A stretch of DNA of 64,000 bases from Myrica gale (GCA_963930655.1 OZ005618.1:4424001-4488000), one strand, 5' to 3'; shown: positions 12,337 through 24,583, numbered from the stretch's first letter. Made by a program: numbers and translations. Notes: generated by a model from the sequence alone, not told the origin.

Positions 12337-15300
12337 TCATCTTTGCCTCGAAGGCTTAGTCTTAAGCCCAAATCCAAGTGGGTAAAGAGGATCATACTGT
12401 GGATCCCCAACATTCATCGGGAGCTGATCAACTCGCCTGAACCAAGTTCGAGCCAGGGTGCCCGTAAATCCATAGTCACCAAAAAGAACGTCGGCCACAC
12501 CTTGACCTTCACTACCCGGGAGCCATGCAGCCACCAGAGCATCCATTGATGCAAGATACGGTTCAATGACAAGCGGACGCCCGGAGATGACAATCACCAC
12601 ACACTTGACTGCCCCGCATACGTTTTGGATTGCAGTCAGGCCGGATTCAGGGAGAGTGAGGTCCTGATTGTCACCATTCGTCTCGGCGTATGGTAGCTCA
12701 CCTACAACCACAATGGCGTATGAGAATCCGCTGGACTTCACAAAGGCAGGGTCAGGGTTCTCGTTGAAGACCACCTGGGTGCTTTGGTCAACAGTGGCTT
12801 TGATGGCATTTAGGATGGTGGTTCCTGCCGTACATTAATAACATCCTCTCAATGAGATGGGTTGCTGAATTCCAATGACAGAGGAAATACCTCGTTGAAG
12901 AGCACTGAATTAAATATAAATGTATAGAGGTAGGAGATTATGTACCGGCAGTGAGGTTATTCCCTCCGAGTCCCTGCCATTCGATTGTCCATCCACCGCA
13001 TTGATAGCCCAAGTTGTCTGCATGGCTTCCAGCAACAAGAATCTTTGGCACTTTCTTAGGGAGGGGCAACAGAACCCCGGCAGATGTAGATTTGCCATTT
13101 TTCAATAGCACAAGTGATTTCCTCACAGCTTCTCTCGCGAGTTCTTTGTGCTCCTAAGGAAAACAGGGAATCTTATCAAGTGGTGCTTATATATTACAAA
13201 GGGACAAGCAATCATCCCTGTCCGGATTCCAAATTAGCCAGGTGAAACAAAGAACCAACAATCAGTGTGGATTATGAATTAGCTGACCTTGCTTCCGAGT
13301 TTGTGGACTAGACTGTGATCAGCCAGAGGGCTTTCAAAGAGACCCATGGAGAACTTAACCCGCAAGATCCTCCTTACAGCATCATTTATGCGGCTCATGG
13401 GAACGATTTTCTTCTCAACTAGATTCGTCAGTTCATTAATAAATTCTGGGTAATCGTAAGGAACCATGACCTGCAGCATTTTGGAAAGTCAGGACATCCT
13501 CTGTTCATTTACAAATTCTGGGGGGTTTTGGACCCTGTTCTCAAGAGAGATATTTAGCTAAGGTTTGTCACTGACCATGTCAATACCAGCTAGAATTGAA
13601 GCTTGAACGGAATACGTGTAGTTTGCATGTGGCGGATAGGTAATCCTGTCAATTCCTTGCCAATCTGAGATGATGAACCCCTGAAAGGTTCAGACAAAAA
13701 TACATTTTATATTTTTCCTCCATTGATAACAAAGAGTACGAAAATTCGTTCACTGTCGTTAAAACTGCGAATATTGAATAAGAACTTGCCTTGAACTTGA
13801 GAGTTTTTTTGAGAAAACCAGTCAACAGATTACGGTTTGCATGCATCTTCACTCCATTCAAACTCGAATAGGATGCCATAACAGTAGCGACACCCTTGAT
13901 AATTGAATCATAGTAAGCAGGCATGTGGATGGTGTACAGTTCGTGCTCGCTAACTATGGTGTTGTTTTCATTAATTCCCCTAACTGTGCCACCGTCCCCA
14001 ACATAATGCTTTGCACAGGCGGCCACCTTGCCTCTGCATGTAATCATGAAGACATTACTGGGTAAGGACCGTAAGGTACTCAAAAGAGCTTGTAGAACTG
14101 ACTATGAAGTTGAACTGTTGAAGTGGAATAGAAGCAGTACGCTGGGAGAGAGCAGGCTACTGCTAAGAGGCAATATAAGTTGTTCTTTGGAATCACAAAT
14201 TGCAGGGGGGCTATACCGCAGTAACTTGATACGAACTAAAAGAATCTCCATATACTTTAATCAATGTGGCACGTAATTTGTTTGCCAAAGTTTTGAACAC
14301 TAAAGACATTTAACATAAATTGCTTGAAACAAGGATCAAATTTCAGTAAAGCAGTTATCAGTTCTTACTTTCCACCAACATAAGGAATTCCCTTTCTAGA
14401 TGTTGCTGGGATATCTCCTTGCAAACCTGGAATGATATCTGTCATCATCTGGACAATCTTAGGGTCCTCGCTATAGCTCTCGTAGCACCGACCCCATCTT
14501 GGATCTCTGCAAACCTACTCAACAGAACATGGGATTTTGCAGAAAACAATGGAGTAATTAGAAATATGGCAGGTATTGAAATATCTTCAACAGTTGCATC
14601 CTTGGCAAAAACTTCTATTACCGCTATGCATGGAGCAAAAACATATGGAATCCCTGTTGCACGAACTTCCAGTGCAGTTGCAGCTCCGATCCTCTTCAGA
14701 AGATCAGGATCCCTACAGATCCAAACAAAGATGTTTTCATAACAACTAGAAATGCTAAAGCAGTATCCTATATTTGTGTAAAAGGGCTAGAGTCAGAGAG
14801 CTGTCATATCATTGATCTCTAGTGGATAAGCCCGTATGGAAAATCTATCCTGATCGACAAAAAATACTGTTGAGTTGAGAGCGCGTCCATTTTCCTACTG
14901 TAAAGAATAAGAAAGATGCGGCCTGGGAATTGAGAAAGTTCAATGTTATGCTTGCCTGGTCACTCCAAGGCCCACATTATGAGGGAAAATGGTTGCTTTG
15001 TATACATTGTTGTGGCCGTGAACAGCATCAATTCCGTAAATCATAGGAATTCCAAGACGCGTAGCAAGAGCAGCTTTCTGAAATCCATTCACAGTACGGA
15101 TCCATTTCCTTGGAGAAGCCCTTGGAGCGGGCACACTACCTCCACCACTTAGTATGCTCCCTATATATGATAATGCCCGTTATTTCCCTCTATTGTATGC
15201 TCAAATTAACAAACTCGAAGCAATTAATGACGGCAAATTCATATGCAACCATGGAAGTTGGACACATCCTACACTGTTGCATACCGATAAAGTAATCCTT

Positions 15301-15513
15301 CATGACACGGGCAGTAGCATTAACCCGTTCAATTTGAACCATCTGACCAATCTTTTCTTCGAGAGTCATTCTTTTCAAGAGATCCCTGACCCTCGCTTCA
15401 GCAGGTAGTTTTGGGTCCTTGTATTTCACATATACATGAGCTTCTGTCATTGATGACAAGAGACATAATGCTAAAGGCAAAACTCCCAAGAAGGTGATCG
15501 AAATCCTTGCCAT
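12337..15513 (-). CDS. GH3 beta-glucosidase / beta-glucan exohydrolase, secreted (copy 2, intact)
   Basis: Nine exons on the minus strand: 15285-15513, 14956-15160, 14622-14712, 14369-14514, 13790-14033, 13576-13680, 13288-13470, 12946-13153, 12337-12824. They sum to 1899 nt, 632 residues plus stop, the usual size for plant GH3 exohydrolases. The start is chosen because it gives a signal peptide ([19 protein letters not shown]) ahead of KYKDP. Landmarks are [30 protein letters not shown], the nucleophile in IISDWQG (Asp about 311) and the acid/base loop [10 protein letters not shown] (Glu about 513). It should hydrolyse beta-glucosidic bonds of wall glucans or xyloglucan-derived oligosaccharides outside the cell. 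Exon lengths 205, 244, 105 and 183 equal those of copy 1, so the genes are tandem duplicates. Unlike copy 1 it ends right after the FGLKTKP segment, with no hydrophobic tail. Two introns use GC donors (after exons 2 and 5). Exact substrate is not deducible. Confidence 0.93.
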
Positions 15514-15528
15514 CTTCTCCTCTAAAAT

Positions 15529-15945
15529 CCTGCAAAAACAAGTTTAGATAAAAGAAAACGGAAAGGTTAAATGAAGGCAGGTAAACAAGAACCATGGAGT
15601 ACACTGTATCCAAATACGTAGAGAATAATAACTTGTCAGCAGCTCAAGCAGAAATCGATGTTTAATCATAACATTCAAGAATCATGTGACATAGGCTCAT
15701 TTGGCAGCCGAGAAAAATTAAAATGAAAGAGAAGTTTGCTGGGTTAGAGTCTAGAGAGTCAACGAACGATCACCATTTTACGCTCCTGCTTTCTGGAAGC
15801 TAAAGAATGATTGCTTAAGAAAAAACAAGAGAAAGAACCTAAAACAGTGGTAAAAAAGAACAGGAAAAGATCGAAAAAAGAAGAAAAAGAAGAAAAAGAT
15901 CTTACAGCGAAATGAGGGACCGTTGAGAAGGTTTCATCCAGCAGG
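15529..15945 (-). other. 5' UTR with a leader intron of GH3 copy 2
   Basis: Upstream of the ATG the minus strand shows an acceptor (TTTTTGCAG before 15529) and, further up, a donor CT/GTAAG at 15905/15906. This suggests a non-coding first exon at about 15906-15945 and a 373-base leader intron (15530-15905). The upper limit is inferred from the TATA box about 30 bases beyond. Transcript data would be needed to fix the start. Confidence 0.5.
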
Positions 15946-15973
15946 AGCTTGAAGGTTGGGGCCGGGTACTATA

Positions 15974-15981
15974 TATTTATA
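15974..15981 (-). promoter_or_regulatory. TATA box of GH3 copy 2
   Basis: TATAAATA on the minus strand, a near-perfect plant TATA element in an otherwise GC-richer context. It predicts transcription starting near 15945, just upstream of the inferred leader exon. Confidence 0.6.
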
Positions 15982-17656
15982 AGGAAGCCTAGTGCTCGAA
16001 ATAGGAATGGAGAAATGTGAACAGCAGGCTTAGGAGATCAAAGGTTATCATGAATTCTAACTAATCTTGGAACTTCTCGTATCTGTTTTGAGTCTTTTCT
16101 CCTAACATATAGCGGGAAATGCATTACCCCTCAACCCATTAAAGCCGGTGCCCACAAGCCCATATATGTTAATCTTAACTCTTTAGAGAAAGCTGTCATT
16201 GCGGATGCACTGGATCGACTCGGCGGGCCTTGCATTTTAGACAATTCATTTCCGTATCATTAATTGCAAATCCCTACATTAATTGCAGATGGGTACGTTA
16301 ATAGTCTATATCTTATAAACTTAACATTATCTTATTGGAGAGACAACAGAATATATGTACCTCATTATAGAGTCTATATTATTTAAAAACTTTACGCAAA
16401 TACCATTAAAGAGTGTAGAGTCTACATATTATATATATATCCGAATTGAATAGATAAAGTATGACGTTATATAGATAAGATAACGTTAGACAAAAAGTTT
16501 ATAAGGTATAGGCTATTAATGTACGTATTTGCAATTAATGTATGTATCTATGGGCATAATAGTGGTTGTGTCTGTCTCTTCTTGAATTGCACAGACACAA
16601 AATTATAAAAAATCCTATCAATCATCGTTTGCATTTATTTACCTATAACTCTACATGGTAATCAAGTTGTGCATGCACAATATCCATCCAAACGAGGTAA
16701 GTAATGTTTCTTATAATTGTTTCAACCGGATACTAAGCTGTACATGCATTGAACCGGTAATCAAGTTATGCATGCAAAATATCATCCAAACGAGATAAGT
16801 AATGTTTCTCTTTTTTTTTTTCAATCTGATACAAATTGTACATGCATTCAACTGGAGAGAAGGCATCTCTTGTGTGAGATTTGTTTTCCTATTAGATGGG
16901 CCCCGCGATGTCATGATATCAATTGTCTCAATTTTCATACAAATAATTTAGGTGCTGGTAAACTTTGAACTCATGCAACCAGTAATCAATTAGCTTTATT
17001 TTTTTCAGATAAGAGGAGAAGTTCGGTGCGGCGCTACGTTAAGTGTACCCATCTAATGTATAGATAAATTCCGGAAAGTTAACACAAATCCATGTACGCT
17101 CCTGCTACTTCCACTTACATATGTTATGATATTCACTCAAAAATCTAACATGTGACAATACGTCTAACATCCTACAAGTACAGATAAGCCCTAACCACTA
17201 GGGCAGACCTGAAAGGGTCAATTAACTTTGTTTTGAGAATTTCTCAATTCTACGTAGAAATAAAAGTACGTATAAATACATTTATGCAGCATGTACGATA
17301 ACATTAGAATTAATCCGCAACTTTTCGTTTTCTTCTCTGCTAGGTGTGCTTGCATAACTAGCCTACTGATGAACGCCTTGGAGAAGTGTAGAGACCAAAC
17401 AAAGAGCTACTTTTTCGGCCGGGTAAAACAAGCTAGGAACTCCTTGGTTTGCAGAAGAAGTTATCTCGTGGCATGGAGATTATTGAAGCCCTTAATTTAA
17501 CATCACAACCTCCCGGCCGAAGCAATCGAAAAGGAATAGTCCTCCGAGTAGCCCAGAAACTACCACAAAACCAAAGCAATCAAAAAGGAATAGTCTCGTC
17601 GATAGGGATACTGAAAACCAATTACATCCAACAAGGATTCAGGAAAGCGTCAGATG

Positions 17657-17664
17657 TATAAAAG
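17657..17664 (+). promoter_or_regulatory. TATA box of RTM2-like copy A
   Basis: TATAAAAG lies 84 bases before the ATG of copy A. The same element at nearly the same distance precedes copies C, D and E, which supports it as the shared core promoter. Confidence 0.6.
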
Positions 17665-17747
17665 GGACACATAACCGGCAGGTTTTTCCCATCAAGAGCG
17701 TTTGATCTGCAGATACAATCAAAGAAGTCGATTGCAAAGCAGCGGAA

Positions 17748-19689
17748 ATGGCTATGAGGCAACAACTCGGGGGACTCACTGCCACCTTCCCACGGAGATT
17801 TACTCGTACCGCATATGAGGATTTCCAGCCGAAGTTCGAACGAAAGGAAGAAGCAGCAGCTTACATTCTATCAGTTCATCTTCCTGGTAACATATCTTAT
17901 TGAAAATTTGTTTGCTTTCTTCCTTTTTGTACGATTTTTGTATGCGTACTCATGCAATTCTCCGAGGCATATATACATCTAATAGTCTATATTAAAATGT
18001 TAAAAAAATATAAAATGAAAAAAAATAGATATGATAAAAATCATGAATGACATGAGATTAAATAATTCCTTGAGGAAATCCTTTCCTAGGGCGCGCGGCT
18101 TAAATTTAAATTTTTTCTTAGGCCGCCTACGTATGGCCCTTAGCAACTTTCCATATATCTGTATGAGTATGACTTTAATTTTGTGGCTTCTGTTCTTCTT
18201 TTTGGCTGGTTCTATAAGTGGTGTTGGTATATAGCAAGTTTGCACTAGAACCCATTTGCCTCATTATCATAGGCCTAAGGCTAAGGATCAAAGTTGAAAT
18301 GAGCAACTGTGTAGATCGACTCCTGCAAACCCTTTGCCTTTTTCAGGTTTTGTCAAGGAGCGAATAAGAATCACATATGCCGACTCTACTCGTACGATAA
18401 GGGCTCAGGGAGAGCGACCGCTTGAAAACAATAGATGGAGCCGATTCAACCAAACTTATTCTGTTCCAGAAAATTGTGACGCGGAAAAAATTCAAAGCAA
18501 GTTTCAACAGGGAATTCTCACCATTACAATGCCCAAAAAGATCGTGCAACAAATTGTAACTGCTCCTGAGGAAGCTAAAACAACCCAAGTCCCAAGAACT
18601 ATGCCATTGCCTCCTCCCCCGCCAGCGCCTCTAGAGAAGATTCCTCCCAAGCGGCCTACTTCAACTTATGGGGCTGAAAATCTAAGGGAGGAGAAGTTAG
18701 CTCAGCCTCAGATTAATCCTGAGGGGGTCACCACCGAGAAAAAAAATACTGCAAAAGGCTACGGAAGACATTCCTCCAAAAGCAAGTACTTCTAGTACAG
18801 CCCCAGAGTACGAAAGACGAAGGGTTGTAGAGGTTGGTCAGTCTCAGCGGCCGCCGGAAGCCGAGGAAGCACAAAAGGGTCTACATGCAGCTCTTCCAAA
18901 AGATACCTCAACGGTAGATGTAGAAAAGCCAATTGACAATACGAGTATGACGTCGGCCTCTGAGATTGTTGACCAAAGGTCTATTGAAAAGAAAGATACG
19001 GTGATTGAGGCTCGTGGAAAGGCTAAAGAAACAAAAGAATCTGATCACAACACAATGGAAAAGAGCATTGTCGAAGTAAAGGAAAGTGGCAAGAAAAGCG
19101 CAGAGTCAGCGAGGCCTGAAAGCTCTGAGCCAAAGATCTCAGAGGACAGGAAGGAGAAGAGAGTGATCTCTGTTGCTAATCGAGAGAAGCGTAAGGAGGG
19201 TATTAATACTGAGAAAGGTGTTGGGGTAAAGATTGCACTGGATTCTGTTAAGCAGAAAGTGAAGAATATTACCAGGAGGCTGAATGAGGACGAGAGGCAA
19301 ATGCTGGTAAATGTGGGTGCAGCAGTTCTCGTGTTAGTGGCATTTGGAGCATATGCAGTGGCGGAGCCAGAAATTGTGTATAGGGGGCAGAAACGAAATT
19401 TTTTTAAAATAATATGATTAAAAATAAATATTAAATATTATGCGAAAAAAAAATTTTAAATAAGATTTTAATATATCAATATTTTTTAATAACTGAAGAC
19501 AAATATGCAAAAAAAAAATTAGGAGGGAGGGGGGGCACAAATTAATATCAGGGAGGGTAGGATGTAAGAATACTCATAATTTTTTTTTTTTTTAGAACTG
19601 AGGGGGGGCAGCTGCCCCCCCCCCCTTCCCTCCGCCCCTGAGCATATGTCTACTATAGCCATCGCTCCTCCGGACAACCCGAAGACTAG
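17748..19689 (+). pseudogene. RTM2-like HSP20-membrane protein, copy A (frameshift and MITE insertion)
   Basis: Exon 1 is 17748-17886, intron 17887-18346, exon 2 from 18347. Exon 1 codes for the N-terminus and the first strand of an HSP20 (alpha-crystallin) domain. Exon 2 begins GFVKERIRITY and continues through the rest of the domain (TYSVPENCD, GILTITMPKK), a Pro-rich stretch, a charged Lys/Glu-rich linker and a membrane helix (MLVNVGAAVLVLVAFGAY). This layout is that of RTM2, the Arabidopsis small-HSP-like protein that restricts potyvirus movement in phloem. Compared with copy C, an A8 tract at 18739-18746 adds one base, so the frame stops at 18793-18795 after about 195 residues. The linker and helix resume in another frame to 19355. 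There a 285-bp element (19356-19640) splits the helix/tail codons; the original tail (VYYSHRSS, stop at 19687-19689) follows it. Both lesions argue for a pseudogene, though a short soluble product is possible. Confidence 0.8.
19356..19640. mobile_element. hAT-type miniature element (MITE) in copy A
   Basis: The 285-bp insert begins CAGTGGCGGAGCC and ends with CCTCCGCCCCTG, imperfect inverted repeats of the common plant hAT type. It is flanked by the perfect 8-bp target duplication AGCATATG (19348-19355 and 19641-19648), the length expected for hAT. Copies B, C and D have the uninterrupted sequence at this point. It holds no coding sequence and has G-rich and C-rich runs near its right end. 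Confidence 0.93.
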
Positions 19690-19782
19690 TTGTTACATAG
19701 TACTTTATTTTCATTTGGACATCTACGTTTGTTTGTATTTGTAATTAATTAGGCATAATTGCATCCCAAATAACTGTGGTAT

Positions 19783-20994
19783 TGTAACATCTCGGGCTCA
19801 AACTTCATACGGATAGATTTCAGTGTAAAATAAGGTTTTTTTATCTTGAATAATCATTTATCAAAGCTCAATATTTCAAAATTAATTTGTAGAACTTCAG
19901 CAAAATATTCATAAACTATAAAAAGCCCACAAATATCAATCCGAGCCCTCAAATTAGATTAGCATGTCCGATATTTCCAATATCGATGAAGATCTCCCAA
20001 AAGAAATACAATATTGAATTTCCCAACATTAATCTCTAAAAGTACTCTTGCAAAACACGTTTTCGAAACATAAATCTATCTGAAAATCCTCGAACTTCTT
20101 TAATTCCGCCAACTCTGAAAAATATGAGAATAAGTGGTGAGCTACGATTAGCTCAGTAAGTATTAAGTCAATGGGGTTGGAGAAAAGATAATTTTATCAC
20201 AATAACCGAAATCCAAAATAAAACACCGTGAACCATACCAAAACCAAAAAAATACAAGTTTGTAACAAGAATATCCAAGGTCACGCAATATAGGGAAATC
20301 ACCAATGGTCACACAGACCTCTAAATATCAGGCCACACAGATCTCGAGGATAAATTGGTCATAAAGACCACAGAGATATATCATCAGCGCAAGAATAATT
20401 TTCACAGTATGCTCACCAAAACAAGTTATAAATATTTCAATTGTGTTTCACAAAATCTCAACAATCTCGTTTTACCCAAAATTTGTTCAGTTCCCCAAAT
20501 AATATATCAAAACCATATAACGTTCAAAATCTGATTGAAGAACCACTTACCTCTAACGTTTAACCAATCTTTAAAGCTTCTCCAATAATTGTCGAACAAT
20601 CTCTTGGAACCTAGTTGCACCACATCAATCCAAATTTTGGTCTCCAATATACATTCTTTGCGACTATATATTAATCTCAATCTCTTCAACTGTTAAAATT
20701 TAAACATATCTCTATCCATCACTTTTAAATTCAAATATAAGATCCTTATCCATATCTTTTAAATTCAAACATAGAAGGAATGTTTATTCATATCTCAACC
20801 TTTAAATTCAAACCCAATATCAAATATTTATTCAAACCTTTATATTCAAATATATATCACATCTTCATATCAACACCTTTAAATTCAAAAATACGATTCG
20901 ACCTCTATCCAAAAATCAAACATAGAATTAAGCCTATCTCTTCGTTTAAAATTCGAATTACTCACTTACACCCTTTTCGGGACGGAGTATTACA
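19783..20994. mobile_element. Solo-LTR-like insertion
   Basis: The insert starts TGTAACATCTCGG and ends GGAGTATTACA, the TG...CA ends and terminal style of plant Ty3-type LTRs. Unit B has the empty site (GGTATTGAAAAG at about 25270-25281). Left and right flanks share ATTG, but a clean 5-bp duplication is not visible. About 1.2 kb long, AT-rich, with no reading frames. The motif GTGAGCTAC...GCTCAGTAAG inside is typical of LTR U3 regions. The internal retrotransposon is absent, hence solo LTR. Confidence 0.6.
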
Positions 20995-21364
20995 ATTGAA
21001 AAGTTACAAATAAGCCCCGGTGTAAGAAAACGACAAATAGCTTCCTCGAGTTGATATTTCATTAAAAACAGTGAGCAAGTTCTCCAAAACTTATTTGTAA
21101 CTTGAATGTATACGTACCGAGATACCTATTTTTAACGGAATATCGACTTTAGGAAGCCATATTTGTCGGGTTTTTTTACTTCAAAAGTTTATTTGTAACT
21201 TTTTAATACTAGCAATTTACATACACCTTATAATTATAACACTTACTAATAAAGATCGACTCAGAATGTTACGTGTCTAATCTTGTTAGTATCACGATCC
21301 TCCATGTTTCTGATCATTCTTATTACTGCAGGCCAGAGATTGGTTCATTGGTTTCACGTATAGC

Positions 21365-22183
21365 CAGTGGCGGAACCAGGACTTAAGTTGAGGGGTGGCA
21401 AACTCTTAAGGCGAAATGACAATCTTTTTTTCTCTTTATAATGCAAAAAATGTCTTAGAGTTAAAATATCAAAAATTAAAGACTAAAAGCATTAAAAATA
21501 TTGAACTACACGTACTATACTATTTGCTTAGACTGAGAGGTGGCAATTGGATCTTAAGTTCTGCATCTTCTGAAAACGTTGTAAAATGACTTCATTCTCA
21601 ATAGTTTAAAAAAAATTTCTCCATGTATACTACCATATTATCATTCATCTAGTCATCTCCTATTTTATTACGCAATTCAGTCTTAATAATTTTCATTACA
21701 GAGAACACTCTCTCAACGATTGCAGTCGTAAAATTTTTAAATTTATGATATGATAAGTATATTAATATCCAATAGAGTAAAGTTAGATTTATAAAATTAT
21801 CATTATTTAAAAAAGGAAAAAGAGAACCCTTTCACATGCAGAAGTAATAATATGGTTAAAAACAAACAAACAAAAAAAACAGGGAGGGAAAAACGAAACT
21901 ACATGGAAAATGGAAAGTATTCGAGTGAGTGACAGGCCTCAAGCCTTAAACTAAGGCCTCTTTTTTTCTTAGCTAGACTTAAGTGCACGTCCTTAGACAA
22001 TACGACATCATTTATAACTTTCCTATCAGAGAAATAGAGCGAGAATAGTACTGGAGTTGCGTTTTGTGCCCAAAACTCTCACTCTCTCTCACAGACTGCG
22101 TGTAGCATATATATAAAGAAAATATTTGACAGACCGGAGGGGGGGCAGCCGCCCCGGCTTGACCCCCCTTGGCTCCGCCACTG
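21365..22183. mobile_element. Deleted hAT transposon keeping a dimerisation-domain fragment
   Basis: The ends are CAGTGGCGGAACCAGG and CCTTGGCTCCGCCACTG, inverted repeats matching the MITE in copy A. It is flanked by the perfect 8-bp duplication CGTATAGC (21357-21364 and 22184-22191). Units B and D show the unoccupied site. On the minus strand at 21620-21733 the sequence reads ERVFSVMKIIKTELRN, then KIGD and a stop: the conserved hAT C-terminal dimerisation region. It is thus an 819-bp deletion derivative of an autonomous hAT element. Confidence 0.9.
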
Positions 22184-22554
22184 CGTATAGCTTTTTAAAC
22201 TATAAAAGATTTGATTCTGTTTGGGATCAACTAGTTGTTAATACCAGAAGGAGTGAAGGACCTAATATACTATAAACAATTTCGCAATCCCCTTCTTGGC
22301 TACGAGAGTTCAGAATTTAAACATTGCATTTTCCATACAATTTCACAGCTTGCCCGCACAACAGGAAATAATATGGCATATAACGATGATAAAGTACGTC
22401 CTCCAAAGCATAGAAAGTCGTCAATAAATAAATATATGTATCATAGAGATGATAACCCGTAGTGACGGGTTCGTGGAGAATACCTAGCTCGTTGCTAAAA
22501 GTTTTACCTACCACAAAATATAATAAGTTATAGGCAATGTGGGAACTTATTAAT

Positions 22555-22784
22555 TAAGTTGGTTAGAACGTTGTGCTAAGGTCGCAACTCGCAGGTTCGA
22601 GATCTGCATGGGGAATGAGATCATCTCATATTATCTGGGAGGGAAAGTTCCTCATGTTCGCAGGACCTTTGACTTATTTTGTAAGAGACATTTTCTGGGC
22701 TTTGAGCCTACAGGAACAAAACCGTCCGGACTTCGGCCTAAAGCGGACAATATTATCTTGTCAAGCAGAGCCCGGGTCGTTACA
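22555..22784 (+). repeat. tRNA-Ile-like module plus right arm of an inverted-repeat element (unit A)
   Basis: The start has TTGGTTAGA...GTGCTAAGG and the B-box-like CGCAGGTTCGAGATCTGC of tRNA-Ile, but the anticodon stem-loop is deleted. It continues through a 170-base arm ending GTCGTTACA. The complete version of the same element is at 33021-33448. Not a functional tRNA. Confidence 0.7.
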
Positions 22785-22994
22785 CAAACCTTGTTGTAGC
22801 TACGACTTTTTGGGCAACGAATGGCGTTAGACACTGCGAGCAGGTAGATATATATATATATGAGACTGTTGAAGCTGAGCAGGGGGCGTGCATGTTTCCG
22901 GAGCAGCAAGAACGAGTTAGCGCATCGCGTCATTCTTCCCGCTTGTGCAAAATCTAAAGGGGACGAAAAGCAAAAAATAGTTGCCGAGAGAGAG

Positions 22995-23640
22995 TTTATA
23001 AGGTATAGGCTATTAATGTACATATCTATGATTAAGGTACGTATATATGGGCATGATATTTTTATGGTTGTCTATCTCTTCCTAATTGCATAGATAAAAA
23101 ATTGTAGATGATCCTATTAATCATAGTTTGCATTTATTTACCTAGATATTTCTCATAATTTTTGTTTCAATCGGATACAAGTTGTACATGCATTGAACCG
23201 GTAATCAAGCTGTGCATGCACATTATCATCCAAACGAGATAAGTAATGTTTCTCGTAATTTTTTTTCCAATCAGATAGAAATTGTACATGCATTGAACTG
23301 GTATAGGCTATTAATGTACGTATCTGCAATTAAGGTACGTATATATGCAATTAAGTTATGTATTTATGTACATAATACTGATGGATTATGTTATCTCTTT
23401 TTGAATTGTACAAATAAAAAATTGTAGAGAATCCTATCATTGTTTACATTTATTTATCTAGAACTCTACGTGGCAATTTAAGTTGTGCATGCACAATACC
23501 CATCCAAATGAGATAAGTAATATTTCTCAATTTTTTTTTTCAATCGGGTAGAAATTGTACATGCATTGAACTGGAGAGAAGGCATCTCTCGTGTGAGATT
23601 TTTTTTCCTATTAATTAGATGGGCCTCGCGATGTCATGAT
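22995..23640. repeat. Two diverged direct repeats upstream of copy B
   Basis: Segments starting at about 23000 and 23305 repeat the phrase GGTATAGGCTATTAATGTAC and the following 250-300 bases (GCATGCACA words, microsatellite-like TACGTATATATG). They match the upstream flank of copy A at 16500-16880. They show that unit B has two copies of a segment that unit A has once. Confidence 0.6.
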
Positions 23641-24583
23641 ATCAATTGTCTCAATTTTCATATATACAAATTAGTTAGGTGCTAGTAAATATTGTACCAA
23701 AAGTTGCAAAGATATGTTGGACCACTAGCCCTTTCACTTTTTAATCTAGCTAACCCTTCCTCTTGCTTTAGTGTACATGTCAATTTCATTAATTCCATAA
23801 AATATTACTAACAAGAAGGAATACAACTGGTCCAAAAGAGAGGGGGGGAAGGAATACAGCTGGAGTGATCATACAAACCTAGAAAAAAAAAAGATCATAC
23901 AAAAAAGGCCGATAAGCTAGGCCCAACGACAAACCTAGATCTAGGCCCTTTAGAAACAGTAAAGAGGTAATAAGGCCCTCAGCTAAAGGGCACAGAGGCC
24001 CCAACCCTACTGGCATGCAAGCCCGAACCAGGTCACACCGGAAAACAAATAGTACCATATATTCGTGATGGGTCCTTTGAGATCATGCAACATAGAATAA
24101 ATTAGCTTTATTTTTATTTATTTTTTTAAATAATGAGGAGAAATCTTGTGGGGCAGGCCACTCAAGTATACTTATGAACCTAGTGCATAGGTAAGTCTCG
24201 AGGAGCTAGTACAGACTCATTTACGTCTGCAATTTCCACGTAATTAGGTCAGATATTCACCTCGTGAAAGATCGAACATGTGACTTGTGCGTCTAACCCA
24301 CACAAGTACATGTAAGCCTTAACCACTAGGGCAGGCATCAATTAGATTTATTTTGCAAATGAGAATTTCTCAATTTCTATGTAGAAATAAAAATACGTAT
24401 AAATACATATACACATTAATTTTTTTTTACTTTTACTTTTATCAAACACATTTCAAAATTTTACTTTTATTTTTATCATTCCTTTATCTATTCCAATACC
24501 ATCTTTTTTTTAACACCAACACAAAATTGTAATAAAATTTTGAAATCAAACGAGAATTGTCTGCAACTTTTTCGTTTTCTTCT

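Larger units (their letters stand above)
16490..22990 (+). repeat. Tandem unit A of the RTM2-like cluster
   Basis: This block starts at the phrase TTTATAAGGTATAGGCTATT and ends at a GTTGCCGAGAGAG phrase. The next unit begins immediately with the same start phrase at about 22995. Inside are upstream repeats (16600-17290), the RTM2-like copy A, three inserted elements (19356-19640, 19785-20994, 21365-22183) and a tRNA-Ile-like module (22555-22784). Without the insertions the unit collinearly matches unit B, which shows that the pair arose by tandem duplication. Confidence 0.7.
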
